Assembly: GCA_019455065.1 (NCBI GenBank)
Contig: JACFNC010000004.1
Span: 1 to 64,000 of the forward strand
Direction of reading: 5' to 3'
From: Rhodospirillales bacterium
GTDB lineage: Bacteria; Pseudomonadota; Alphaproteobacteria; Rhodospirillales; Magnetospirillaceae
DNA length: 64,000 nucleotides
The notes under the pieces are model-generated. The model did not search any database. It worked only from the letters and a program-made list of their open reading frames with translations, and was not told the origin of the DNA. The translations under genes were made by a program, and so were the position numbers. Position 1 is the first letter of the stretch. Each line of letters starts with the position of its first letter. Shown one piece after another: positions 23,531 to 31,170 of this stretch.

Positions 23531-24442
23531 CTAGAACTTTACCTTCTGCTCCATCGGCATGGCCGGGTCGGCGGTCCATTCGACCATCGAGCCGTCATAG
23601 AGTTTGGCCTGCTTGTTGCCGAGGATTTCGCTCGCGGCGAACCAGCCGATGGAGGCCCAGTGGCCGGTGTTGCAGAAGGCGATCTGCGGGCCGGACGTGG
23701 TTACTCCCGCGACCTTGTGCAGGGCCTCGATCTGGTCCTTGCCGCGGAACATGCCGCCGCCGTTCTCGGTCAGCCAGCTCTGCGGAAGGTTCTTGGCGCC
23801 GGGAATGGTGCCGCTGCTCTTGGCGATCGGATGGCGATTGATTCCGACATACTGGTCTTCGGTGCGGCTGTCGACCAGCAGCGTCCCCGCGTCGAGCGCC
23901 TTCTTCATGTCGTCGCGGCTGACCAGCATGTCCTTGCGAAGATTGACGTTGAAGGCCTTGGCCGCGGGCGTGACCTGGCCGGGCTCCAGCGCGTTCGCCT
24001 TGTCCTTGGCGTAGGCCATCATGCCGCCGTTGAGGATCGAGACGTTGTCGTGGCCCAGAACCTTGAAGGTCCAATAGATGCGGGTGCCCATGCCCATGTC
24101 GGAAGAATTCGCACCGGGTGGCAGCAGCACGACATGGGTGGCATTGTCGATTCCGAGCGAGCCGATGAGGCCGGCGAGCTTGCCGGTATCCTCGGGGAAC
24201 ATGTCGGGGGTCTTGGCGGAATTAGGGGCCCGCCAGCCATCCTTGCCGTAGTTGGTCGTCACGGCGCCCGGTACGTGGCCGCGCAGATAGTCCGGCGTCG
24301 GCCGCAGGTCGATCATCACCACGCCGGGTTTGCCGGCATTCTGCTTGACCCAGTCGACGCTGACCAGGGGATCCGCCGCCGCCGCGCCGCCGAACCACAT
24401 GGTGGCGGCCATCGCGGCGGATACCATCAATTTCTTGAACAT
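23531..24442 (-). CDS. periplasmic two-domain rhodanese (sulfurtransferase)
   Basis: The 303-residue protein has a signal peptide (1-22, ending GGAAA) and two rhodanese domains. The first (about 28-150) lacks a Cys. The second (about 170-300) carries the active-site loop FCNTGHWAS with Cys257, so it should accept sulfane sulfur from thiosulfate or a similar donor. The loop CNTGHW is not the classic CRKGVT or CGTGVT. The ATG at 24442 follows a strong GGGAGGAAA; the frame is open to 24475. It is in the run of sulfur-carrier genes and precedes the cytochrome. Confidence 0.9.
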   Translation of the reverse strand: MFKKLMVSAAMAATMWFGGAAAADPLVSVDWVKQNAGKPGVVMIDLRPTPDYLRGHVPGAVTTNYGKDGWRAPNSAKTPDMFPEDTGKLAGLIGSLGIDNATHVVLLPPGANSSDMGMGTRIYWTFKVLGHDNVSILNGGMMAYAKDKANALEPGQVTPAAKAFNVNLRKDMLVSRDDMKKALDAGTLLVDSRTEDQYVGINRHPIAKSSGTIPGAKNLPQSWLTENGGGMFRGKDQIEALHKVAGVTTSGPQIAFCNTGHWASIGWFAASEILGNKQAKLYDGSMVEWTADPAMPMEQKVKF

Positions 24443-24490
24443 GCTTATTTCCTCCCTTGCAGGATTCGTTGCCACACGAGCGGCCGTCCG

Positions 24491-24676
24491 CTAGGTGGTT
24501 ACTATCAGGTCCGAGGCCAGGATGGCGCGCAGCACCTCGTCCCAGGCCTCGTCTCCCGCATCCCGGCCGGGCGTGTCCAGCCGCCGGAGATTGTGTTCGG
24601 CCGGCAAGCTCCGCAGGGCGGCGTCGAGCGTCGCCTGGTCGGGAAACAAGCCGGTGTTCAGCGCGAGTATCCGCAT
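24491..24676 (-). CDS. small protein of unknown function in the sulfur operon
   Basis: A 61-residue acidic/neutral protein, starting MRILALNTGLF and ending SDLIVTT, without Cys or membrane segments. The pattern (short strand, helix, helix, strand) would suit a small alpha/beta or DsrE-like fragment, but I do not recognise it. It is 11 bases downstream of the DsrE-like gene at 24688 and 48 bases before the rhodanese, all on the same strand. Confidence 0.6.
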   Translation of the reverse strand: MRILALNTGLFPDQATLDAALRSLPAEHNLRRLDTPGRDAGDEAWDEVLRAILASDLIVTT

Positions 24677-24687
24677 CTTCGCAGCCC

Positions 24688-24966
24688 CTAGACGTTGATA
24701 ACCCGGTCCGCGGCGGTCAGCGCCGCCGCCAGGGCGACGGAGTCGAGCAGCGGCAGTTGGTCGGCCATTTCCGCCACGGTCGTCTCTGGCGCGATGTCCG
24801 ACAGTTCGAGCAGTTCGGCCATGGCGGCGTTGGCGTCCGTCTCGGCGACGGGGCCGGTCATGAAGACCAGCCGCACCGCGTGGCCGAAGATGGTCAGGCC
24901 GGCGGCCACCCGCATCGCCTCGGTGTGGTCGCGGCGGCCGAGCACGAGTATGGCGAGCGGCGTCAT
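24688..24966 (-). CDS. DsrE-fold protein lacking Cys
   Basis: The 92-residue protein has a DsrE/F-like alpha/beta pattern (LAILVLGRRDHTEAMRVAAGLTIFGHAVRLVFMTG, then a helical part and VALAAALTAADRVINV). DsrE proteins usually carry a persulfide on a Cys, but this one has no Cys at all. It could be the structural partner of the Cys-bearing DsrE-like protein encoded just upstream at 24978, as in DsrEFH-type hetero-oligomers (inference). Start ATG 24966. Confidence 0.72.
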   Translation of the reverse strand: MTPLAILVLGRRDHTEAMRVAAGLTIFGHAVRLVFMTGPVAETDANAAMAELLELSDIAPETTVAEMADQLPLLDSVALAAALTAADRVINV

Positions 24967-24977
24967 CGGTCGATCTC

Positions 24978-25268
24978 CTACAGGCTCACGACCCGTCTCG
25001 CCTCGGCCATCATGGCGCTGTTGGCGGTCTGGCTGGCCAATTCCACGGGGGCGGTCCCGGTGCCCATGTGATGAGTCCACGAATGCTCGCAGACCTGGGC
25101 CTTGGCGGCGCTTGCCAGCGCGGCAACGATCGCCTGATCGGCAAGGGCACGCACGCCGTCGTTGGTGAAGAAGCAGCCCCAAGCCACACCCGCCCGGCCG
25201 CAGGCCCGCGCCAACGGGAGCAGCAGGGGGGCCGAATCGGCCGAGGTCACGTGCAGCATCAGTTCCAT
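24978..25268 (-). CDS. DsrE-family sulfur-carrier-like protein
   Basis: The 96-residue protein has a DsrE/DsrF-like fold pattern with Cys23, Cys32 (WGCFFTNDGV) and Cys60 (AQVCEHSW), plus a HH pair. In the family a conserved Cys carries a persulfide between rhodanese, TusA and DsrC-type partners. The ATG at 25268 lies 10 bp inside the end of the membrane rhodanese gene, so translation is coupled. The DsrE-like gene without Cys follows at 24966. Confidence 0.78.
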   Translation of the reverse strand: MELMLHVTSADSAPLLLPLARACGRAGVAWGCFFTNDGVRALADQAIVAALASAAKAQVCEHSWTHHMGTGTAPVELASQTANSAMMAEARRVVSL

Positions 25269-26191
25269 CGTCTTCTCCGCAGGGCGACGGCGGCCCCGCC
25301 GCTGCCCACCAGCAGCCCGACGGCGGCGCCGGCGAGGATCAGCGGCCAGGGGGCCGGCCCCGGCGCCGGCGGCGGCGCGACCAGTGCCGGGGCGTGGTCG
25401 GGAAAGCTGAGGGCGTCGACGGGAAGGGCCGGATCCGCCGCCCACGCCTTCCAGCCATCCACATAGACGCGCGCGGCCACGCCGGCCGCCCGCAGCAACG
25501 CGAAATAGGCCACGCTCGCGCGGGGATCGTGGGCATAGGCCACGGGGTCGGCCGGCAGAGGGGGCAGGGCGCCATGGTTCGCCAGCGCCGCCCGAACCTC
25601 GGCGGCCGGCAGGTTGTCGGCGCCCGCGACGTGGCCGCCGCGCGCCGCGCGCACCTGCTCGCCCCAATATTCCCGGTCGTCGCGTCCGTCGAGGAGTGGC
25701 ACGCCTGAGGCGTCCGCCAGTTCGCGGGTGGTAAGCATCAGCGTGTCCCGCATCGGCATCTGGTAGACGGCCGTGCGCGTCGTTGACTTGGCGCTACCCG
25801 GCGAGTCCGCGAGACGGCCGGGCGGCACGATGAGAACGCTGACCTGCCGCTGCCCCGCCAGGAACAGCACGCCGGCCATGAAGTCCCGGTCCTGGTGGCC
25901 CTCGCCCACGACCAGGACATGTTCGGCACCGGTGAGGCCGGCCGTGCCGAAGAACCAAAGAATGTCGCGGAAGTTGGCAAGGCGGCCATGCGGCCCGGCG
26001 ATTTCGTCGGCCGGCAGGCAACGGGCGCCGGCAAGACTGGCGGCGGCGCATCGGTCGAGAGGGCGCGCGTCGACCACCAGCGCATCCGCGGGGGGATGCG
26101 TGACGTAGGCGATGTCGGCGGCGGCCGTGGGCGCCGCCGACAGGGGCAGCGCCAGGAAAAGCAGCAGTTGTCTGGCCGCCCGCGTCAGCAT
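25259..26191 (-). CDS. membrane-anchored rhodanese-like protein, catalytic Cys missing
   Basis: The 310-residue protein has a signal peptide (1-25), two rhodanese-like domains (about 30-150 and 160-265) and a C-terminal membrane helix (about 283-303) with a basic RRRRWN tail, so it should be exported and anchored with its domains in the periplasm. The second domain's active-site position reads VAYAHDPRAS: the usual Cys is Ala220. The only Cys are 48 and 58. It may bind rather than turn over sulfur species. ATG at 26191 overlaps the upstream stop by 7 bp. Confidence 0.82.
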   Translation of the reverse strand: MLTRAARQLLLFLALPLSAAPTAAADIAYVTHPPADALVVDARPLDRCAAASLAGARCLPADEIAGPHGRLANFRDILWFFGTAGLTGAEHVLVVGEGHQDRDFMAGVLFLAGQRQVSVLIVPPGRLADSPGSAKSTTRTAVYQMPMRDTLMLTTRELADASGVPLLDGRDDREYWGEQVRAARGGHVAGADNLPAAEVRAALANHGALPPLPADPVAYAHDPRASVAYFALLRAAGVAARVYVDGWKAWAADPALPVDALSFPDHAPALVAPPPAPGPAPWPLILAGAAVGLLVGSGGAAVALRRRRWN

Positions 26192-26457
26192 CCGCCGAAA
26201 TGCCTCACTGCGGCGGGGCTGGCCGAGGTTGCCGCGGGGGCCGGCGGGTTGTCGATGTAGTAACCCACCAAATCGATCACCGAGACCTGCCCGAAGCCGC
26301 CGCCGAGGTCGACGGGAGGAAGCTTCTCGGCCGGAGTCGGGGTGCGCGCCGCCCGCACGACCTCCGGGGGCAGCGCCGCCAGGGAGAAGCCGGCCGCACT
26401 GACGGCGAAGGAGAGGGCGAGGGCGGCGGCGCAGAAGATCAGGCTGGCGCGGTCCAT
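26185..26457 (-). CDS. one-helix exported protein with C-terminal Cys
   Basis: A 90-residue protein with an N-terminal hydrophobic segment (about 5-27, signal anchor or signal peptide), a Pro-rich stretch, then GQVSVIDLVGYYIDNPPAP and the tail HFGGC. The last residue is Cys, reminiscent of carrier proteins with a mobile C-terminal Cys such as DsrC or SoxY (analogy only; SoxY ends in GGCGG). I do not recognise the family. It overlaps the membrane rhodanese gene by 7 bp and belongs to the operon. Confidence 0.65.
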   Translation of the reverse strand: MDRASLIFCAAALALSFAVSAAGFSLAALPPEVVRAARTPTPAEKLPPVDLGGGFGQVSVIDLVGYYIDNPPAPAATSASPAAVRHFGGC

Positions 26458-26469
26458 GCAACCGGTCTC

Positions 26470-26562
26470 CTAGAAAGAATCCTTGAGGAAGCTGACGTAC
26501 ATGACCACGAACGCCACAAAAAACATGACAAGCTGCGCGCCGGTGGCGAGGTCAAGGCTCAT
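26470..26562 (-). CDS. 30-residue single-helix membrane protein
   Basis: From ATG at 26562, overlapping the TGA of the gene at 26562-26771 as ATGA, a frame encodes 30 residues: MSLDLATGAQ, a hydrophobic helix of about 17 residues, then FLKDSF and TAG at 26470. The tight coupling, the clean membrane helix and the position inside a dense operon make it likely to be real. It resembles the small helper subunits of respiratory or transport complexes (such as CcoQ- or CydX-like peptides) in size only. Confidence 0.6.
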   Translation of the reverse strand: MSLDLATGAQLVMFFVAFVVMYVSFLKDSF

Positions 26563-26771
26563 CACTTCACTCCCTTGTAGTGGCGCGCCAGCATGCCGAC
26601 GTCCAGCGGCTCTCCGGTTTGCGGATGGGCGACCGGCGGCGTGAAGTGGGGCACACCATCGCGGGTCACGCGCAGGCTGGGCGGCGGCACCGCGTAGACG
26701 AAGGCCGCGCCCGCCACCGACCCGACGATCACCGTGGCGGCAAAGGCGCGCATGAAGACATGGCCGAACAT
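26562..26771 (-). CDS. small membrane-anchored protein
   Basis: A 69-residue protein with an N-terminal membrane helix (about 8-28) and a short exported part rich in Pro and His (RVTRDGVPHFTPPVAHPQTGEP, shown here in part). No Cys. The family is not recognised. It starts one base after the TusA gene ends and is coupled to the 30-residue protein after it. It may form a small membrane complex with its neighbours. Confidence 0.65.
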   Translation of the reverse strand: MFGHVFMRAFAATVIVGSVAGAAFVYAVPPPSLRVTRDGVPHFTPPVAHPQTGEPLDVGMLARHYKGVK

Positions 26772-26772
26772 C

Positions 26773-27081
26773 TCAATCCTTGAGCAGATAGACGCGCCAG
26801 CAGTGGTCTGCCTTGACGGTTTCCAGGTGCGTGGCGCCGATCTCGGGGCACATCGGCGGCAGGGCCTCGACCGAGGAAGGGTTGTCCAGCGAGACCTCGA
26901 GAACGTCGCCGACCGCCGCCTCGGCCATCGCCTTGCGCGTCATCAGCTGCGGCCGCGGGCAGGAGTCGCCCAGACAGTCGATGCGCCGGGCGATGGCGTG
27001 GGTGCGCCCGTCGCCCAGGGTAACGCTGCCGCCGCCGCTCTCGCCGGCTTCCTTTTTCTTTCCGAATCCGAACAGTGCCAT
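26773..27081 (-). CDS. TusA-family sulfur carrier
   Basis: The 102-residue protein has the TusA/SirA fold with the active motif in DCLGDSCPRPQL; Cys41-Pro42 is the expected persulfide-carrying Cys, and Cys36 is extra. The C-terminal half keeps the strand-helix pattern (AVGDVLEVSLDNPSS, WRVYLLKD). A 30-residue Gly/Lys-rich N-terminal extension is not usual for TusA. TusA hands sulfur from rhodanese or a transporter to acceptors in the cytoplasm. It lies just after the YeeE half-transporter, a frequent pairing for thiosulfate uptake. Confidence 0.9.
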   Translation of the reverse strand: MALFGFGKKKEAGESGGGSVTLGDGRTHAIARRIDCLGDSCPRPQLMTRKAMAEAAVGDVLEVSLDNPSSVEALPPMCPEIGATHLETVKADHCWRVYLLKD

Positions 27082-27092
27082 GTAGCGCCCCC

Positions 27093-27725
27093 TTACTCCG
27101 CGGCCACGGGTTGCCGATGGCTGGCCGCGATCCTGTCATGCTTGATCTGCTGCGCTTCTTCCTTGCGGCGTATCGCGCGGTAGATCGCGTAGAGCACCGC
27201 CGCCTGCACCAGGCCGAACACGACGGCGGGAATCTTGAAGGTCTCCTGAAGCGTCTGGGCATTGGCGAAGCCCAGTTGCAGGGCTTCGAGATTGGGTTGC
27301 CCGGTCATGCTGGCCGGGGCCGGCGGCCAGTAGTTCCACGACCAGACGAGCGAGAACAGGAACATCCCGATGAAAGTGAAGATCAAGGCCCATACGGCGC
27401 CGACATTGCCTTCGCCGGCCTTGACCCAGGTCGACACCGTGCAGGCGCCGGCCAGCACCATGCCGACCCCGAAAAGGAACAGGCCGAGCACCGTGTTGAG
27501 GCCCACGTCGAAGCGCAGCGGGTGGCCCTCGCCGAAGGTCATGAACAGCGGGAAACCGATCGACAGTATCATCATGGCGACCAGCAGCGCCTTGGTGTTG
27601 CGGTAGCTCTTGAACAGCATGGCGTCACGCAGCGCCGCCGTGTTGCAGAAGCGCGAGCGCTGCACGAGCAACCCGACCACCGAGCCGAACACGAAGGCGA
27701 CCAGGCATTCCCCGACGACCGACAT
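27093..27725 (-). CDS. YeeE/YedE-type transporter half (C-terminal partner)
   Basis: The 210-residue membrane protein has about five helices and the two family motifs: RSRFCNTAALRD with Cys27 and VLAGACTVSTW with Cys95. YeeE/YedE (TsuA-like) proteins carry thiosulfate or related sulfur compounds across the inner membrane through Cys relays. In many species one long gene encodes both halves; here they are split, with the other half starting upstream at 28222 and ending 5 bp before this start. The long cytoplasmic C-terminus (RRKEEAQQIKHDR) may contact TusA (inference). Confidence 0.88.
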   Translation of the reverse strand: MSVVGECLVAFVFGSVVGLLVQRSRFCNTAALRDAMLFKSYRNTKALLVAMMILSIGFPLFMTFGEGHPLRFDVGLNTVLGLFLFGVGMVLAGACTVSTWVKAGEGNVGAVWALIFTFIGMFLFSLVWSWNYWPPAPASMTGQPNLEALQLGFANAQTLQETFKIPAVVFGLVQAAVLYAIYRAIRRKEEAQQIKHDRIAASHRQPVAAE

Positions 27726-27730
27726 CGCGC

Positions 27731-28222
27731 TCAGCCCTCCAGCATCTTCTTGTAGATCATCGAGCCGACCCAGGCGCCGGCGAGAATGCCGCTGATCGCC
27801 AGATAGCCCCCGAGGTTCAACTCGGGCGTGAGGCCGAAAAAGGTCGATACGTTGCACACGAAGGCAAGACGAATGCCGACGCCCATCAACAGACCGCCAA
27901 TCGTGATCAGGACCCATTCCGACAGCCGCCGCGGGAAGCGCAGGTAGAACTCCTTGCTGATCACGGCCCCCATGAAGGCGCCGAAGAACATGCCGAGGCT
28001 GATGTAGATTTTCCAATACCCGGCGTCGGGAACGAAGACCAGGTTCCAGAACGGAATGCGGGCGATCTCCTCGCCGAGGAAGATTTTTGCAAGCAGGCCC
28101 GTCATCATGGTTTCGCCGCCGCCGACGGTCCAACTTCCGACGATCAGGAACAGAAAGAGGTCGAGCACCGCGATGGCGGCGAGAGCGACGATCGGATCGA
28201 GTGTCTTCTTGAAGAATTCCAT
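27731..28222 (-). CDS. YeeE/YedE-type transporter half (first gene of the operon)
   Basis: The 163-residue protein has about four helices and the motif FVCNVSTFFG with Cys123, matching the second Cys motif of YeeE/YedE transporters. With the 210-residue partner downstream it would form a full thiosulfate-type permease. It is the first gene of the minus-strand run that ends with nirS, so the operon promoter should lie in the 196 bp between 28223 and the divergent gene at 28419. GAGAGAGCGG precedes the ATG. Confidence 0.86.
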   Translation of the reverse strand: MEFFKKTLDPIVALAAIAVLDLFLFLIVGSWTVGGGETMMTGLLAKIFLGEEIARIPFWNLVFVPDAGYWKIYISLGMFFGAFMGAVISKEFYLRFPRRLSEWVLITIGGLLMGVGIRLAFVCNVSTFFGLTPELNLGGYLAISGILAGAWVGSMIYKKMLEG

Positions 28223-28418
28223 TCCGCTCTCTCCATGCCGGCGCTTGTCTCGCGCCGTACGCCGTCATGCTATCGCCGGGTCGAAAGCGGGTGGTGGTAT
28301 TTTTTGCCAACGTGCGAAATTCCCTGTTGGACGTCCTCTTCGCCGTTCCCCGTTGCGAAGAATTTCCCGCCCGGCCACACTATGGGCGTTCATGCGACCA
28401 TTTGGGGTTTCTAGGGTC
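28223..28418. promoter_or_regulatory. divergent promoter region of the sulfur/nirS operon
   Basis: A 196-bp region between the YedE half gene and the RHH_4-type gene. It contains a run of T (TATTTTTTGCC) and two similar stretches, TGCGAAATTCCC near 28311 and TGCGAAGAATTTCCC near 28355, which could be a repeated operator. I see no FNR/NNR-type TTGAT-N4-ATCAA box and no -24/-12 element. Confidence 0.35.
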
Positions 28419-28751
28419 ATGGCGATCTACGTCGAACCGGAAGACTTCCTCGCACACATGTTCAACGCCTGCACGACCGACCAGATCAGCGAGTTCGTTC
28501 CCGAAAAACGGGGATTCCGCATCCACGGCCACAGCACGACCATTCGGCTCGAGAACGCCTTTTGGACCGTTCTGGAAGAAATGTCGCAACGCATGAACAA
28601 GTCGCTTCCGCAGCTTATCGAGCGAATACATGACCAGTGTTTGGTCGCCAACGACAAGAACATCGCGTCATGTCTTCGCGTCATTTGCGTAAAGTACATC
28701 AACATCTATGCCGAGGCGGAAACCCCGGTATCTGCTTGTAGAATCCAATAG
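28419..28751 (+). CDS. RHH_4-type ribbon-helix-helix protein
   Basis: The 110-residue protein has a central ribbon-helix-helix of the alphaproteobacterial RHH_4 kind: KRGFRIHGHSTTIRLENAFW followed by LEEMSQRMNKSLPQLIERI and IASCLRVICVKYI. Such proteins are usually DNA-binding regulators of unknown targets. The first 30 residues (EPEDFLAHMFNACTTD) are an extra segment. It is divergent from the sulfur/nirS operon and is a candidate regulator of it (inference from position). Start ATG 28419 with CTAGGG upstream, a weak ribosome-binding site. Confidence 0.78.
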   Translation: MAIYVEPEDFLAHMFNACTTDQISEFVPEKRGFRIHGHSTTIRLENAFWTVLEEMSQRMNKSLPQLIERIHDQCLVANDKNIASCLRVICVKYINIYAEAETPVSACRIQ

Positions 28752-28811
28752 GCCGATGTGGTAGGGTCTTGCTCCGGCCTGGGGTTTGGCCGGAAACGAG
28801 GCGGGGGGTCG

Positions 28812-29276
28812 TTGAAAAGCTGTCTGCTCTGTCCGAAGGGCACGCGGTGCCGCGGCTATGTGCTGCATCTCGTGATCCTCAAGTTGCTGGACGCCATGGA
28901 GACCGGCGAGGGGGCCGATGCGATCGCGCGCGAACTGTCGCGTGAGGACATGAAACTCATCGCCGACTTCGGCAACAAGGCCCGCGAGACCTGCTGGAGC
29001 AAGGCCTTCGTGCTGACCATCGCCAAGAAGATCGTGGGCTTCGCGACCGACGAAACCTCGGAGGCACGGTTGCGGGCCGCCGCCGAACGCTTGGTGGTCA
29101 CCCTGCACCGCCTGTTCGCCAAGCTGCCGAACGGCGTGCGCGTCGACCTCGGAGCCTTGGCCATGGACGTCTACAATCAGGCGGCCAAGGGGCTCGAGGA
29201 AAAGGGAATCGACAACTTCGTGCCGGCCAACATCCTCGGCCAGGCCTGCGTCAACATCTCGCGCAAGCGGCACTGA
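28812..29276 (+). CDS. conserved-looking protein with N-terminal Cys motif, unknown function
   Basis: The protein (154 residues from TTG at 28812, or 172 from GTG at 28758) begins KSCLLCPKGTRCRGY, a CX2CX5C motif that could bind metal or a cluster. A helical body follows (LVILKLLDAMETGEGADAIARELS, then LHRLFAKLPNGVRVDLGALAMDVYNQAAKGLEEKG). I prefer 28812 because GCGGGGGG lies just upstream and the earlier codons read as non-coding. No family is recognised. It lies between the RHH_4 gene and the CBS protein; a redox- or metal-sensing role is possible but unproven. Confidence 0.6.
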   Translation: MKSCLLCPKGTRCRGYVLHLVILKLLDAMETGEGADAIARELSREDMKLIADFGNKARETCWSKAFVLTIAKKIVGFATDETSEARLRAAAERLVVTLHRLFAKLPNGVRVDLGALAMDVYNQAAKGLEEKGIDNFVPANILGQACVNISRKRH

Positions 29277-29396
29277 GCGGCCGTTGGCGGCGCGCCGTTA
29301 TGGGCGAGCGAGCGGTCGGCTGCGCCTTTCCTCGGATTGCGCCGCGACGTGCGCCGGCCGCCGACGGGTGTTATGTTGGCGTCGGGAGGCCGTGTC

Positions 29397-30857
29397 ATGA
29401 CGGCGCATAGAGACATCTTCGCCCGCCTCGTGCGGTCGGCCATGGGGCCGGTGCGGCTGTGCTGCCCGTCGACCATGCCCTGCGGGGAACTGGTGGCCCG
29501 CATGGCCGAGACGGAGGTCGATTGCGCGGTCATCACCGGGGCAGACGGAACCATTGCCGGCCTTGTCACCGACAACGACGTCACCCGTCGTATCGCTTTC
29601 AAGTTGCCTGCCGAAACCCCCGTTGCCGAGGTGATGACGCGGCCGGTGTTTACGGTGGCGGCCACCGACTACCTGTACCGCGCCGTCGCCCTCATGCAGC
29701 GCCGGCGGTTGCACCGGCTCCCCGTGGTCGATGAGGCGGGGCGGCCGATCGGCATTCTAGACCAGCGTGAGGCGCTGGCGGTCACCTCCGAGCGTCTGAT
29801 CCGGCAGGCCAAGCTTCTAACGCCGGACGGGTCGGCCGATGGCATGCGCGCCGTCAAACAGGCGCAAGCGGAACTCGCGCACGAACTGCTGGAGGACAAT
29901 CTGCCGGCACTCGAAATTCAGGCCATCCTCAACGAGATTAACAACGACATCTACCGCGCCGTGGCGCGGGCCGCCAAAGAGGCGATGGTCGAGGACGGTT
30001 GGGGCGAGCCGCCCGCCGAATGCGGCATCGTCGTCATGGGCTCGGGCGGTCGCGGCGAGAGTTTCCTTCGGCCCGACCAGGACAACGGCTTCATTCTCGC
30101 CGACTATCCCGACCGCAAACACAACGCCATCGACACCTACTTCATCGAATTCGCCGGCCGCCTGACCCGTGACCTTGACGCCGTGGGCTTCCCCTACTGC
30201 AACGGCAACGTGATGGCCACCAACCCCTTGTGGCGCAAGACACTCACGCAGTGGAAGGAGCATGTGAGCCTGTGGGGGCGTCGGCGGTCCGGTGTGGCCA
30301 TGCTGCACGCCGACATCTTCTTCGACTTTCGGATCATCGACGGCCCGCGCGCGTTGGAGACGTCGCTACGCAGGCACGCGATCGAAATGGCCCGCACCAA
30401 TCCCCGGTTCCTGCATGCCATGGCCACCAACGAAAGCCACCACATGGTCGGTCTCGGTTGGTTCGACCGCCTCGTGACCGACGACTCGGAGGGTCCGCAT
30501 CAGGGACACGTCAATCTCAAGCGCAACGGTACCTTGCCGATCGTCGAAGCGGTGCGCCTCTACGCGCTGCGTGAGGGCATCGAGGACACGGCGACGCTGG
30601 CACGGCTCGACCGGCTCACCGAGATGGGCGTTTTCGGGCGCGATCAGCACGACTACTGGAAGGCGGCGTTCGTCCATCTGACGACGCTGCTGCTGCGCCA
30701 GCAGGTGGCCGACGTGCTCTGTGGCCGCACGCCCGGCAACTACCTTGATCCGGCGTCGCTCTCGGCCCGCCAGCGGACGGAGTTGGTTGCGCACCTGAAA
30801 AGGGTCGAAGAACTGTCGGCGCGCGCCCGAGCCGATTTTACCGGAGAGATCCTCTAG
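29397..30857 (+). CDS. CBS-pair and DUF294-type nucleotidyltransferase protein
   Basis: The 486-residue protein starts with two CBS repeats (about 18-70 and 78-132), which bind adenine nucleotides. A linker helix region and a GlnD-like nucleotidyltransferase domain follow, with GSGGRGES (215-222) and the metal-binding DQDN (227-230). The C-terminal substrate-binding DUF294 part covers about 330-480. Such proteins are thought to be signalling nucleotidyltransferases but have no settled substrate. ATG 29397 follows GGGAGG; longer starts at 29337 and 29373 are less likely. The gene stands alone at the border of the lower-GC island. Confidence 0.85.
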   Translation: MTAHRDIFARLVRSAMGPVRLCCPSTMPCGELVARMAETEVDCAVITGADGTIAGLVTDNDVTRRIAFKLPAETPVAEVMTRPVFTVAATDYLYRAVALMQRRRLHRLPVVDEAGRPIGILDQREALAVTSERLIRQAKLLTPDGSADGMRAVKQAQAELAHELLEDNLPALEIQAILNEINNDIYRAVARAAKEAMVEDGWGEPPAECGIVVMGSGGRGESFLRPDQDNGFILADYPDRKHNAIDTYFIEFAGRLTRDLDAVGFPYCNGNVMATNPLWRKTLTQWKEHVSLWGRRRSGVAMLHADIFFDFRIIDGPRALETSLRRHAIEMARTNPRFLHAMATNESHHMVGLGWFDRLVTDDSEGPHQGHVNLKRNGTLPIVEAVRLYALREGIEDTATLARLDRLTEMGVFGRDQHDYWKAAFVHLTTLLLRQQVADVLCGRTPGNYLDPASLSARQRTELVAHLKRVEELSARARADFTGEIL

Positions 30858-31107
30858 AGGAAGACAATTCGGGCAGCATCACACCCCCGACAGCCGGCAG
30901 CGAGAACAAATTGACAACACATTGTGCGTTCACTTAATGTTCTCGTGCTGCGACCTTGGCAACCCTCAACACCCTAATGCACCCAGACAAGAAGGTCCGC
31001 TGAGGGCTTGGTCATTCACGCCCGGATCCAGCCAAGCCCATATGCAGTATAATCTGCTGGATGGAACCCATGCATGTTGACTATTCACAGGCAGTTCGGC
31101 GAGCTTA
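30858..31107. other. gene-free lower-GC stretch before the restriction-modification genes
   Basis: About 250 bp with no supported gene. Base composition is visibly lower in G+C than the flanks, as in the genes at 31171-33411, so it marks the left side of an inserted segment. I found no attachment-site repeat, integrase or tRNA end. Confidence 0.5.
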
Positions 31108-31151
31108 TTGACATGAGGCCAACGCAGTTATAGAAGACGTCTAGACGTCTT
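31108..31151 (+). promoter_or_regulatory. promoter with 18-bp palindromic operator of the restriction-modification operon
   Basis: TTGACA at 31108-31113 and TATAGA at 31129-31134 (15-bp spacer) are followed at once by AAGACGTCTAGACGTCTT (31134-31151), a perfect 18-bp palindrome overlapping the -10 end and the likely start site. It lies 20 bp before the small RHH-like gene. This is the arrangement expected for autorepression by a controller protein. Confidence 0.65.
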
Positions 31152-31170
31152 GACGTCATGGGGAGAGAAA

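Noticed and set aside
28223-28418. FNR/NNR box controlling the sulfur/nirS operon
   Set aside because: No TTGAT-N4-ATCAA-like sequence could be found on either strand in the divergent region.
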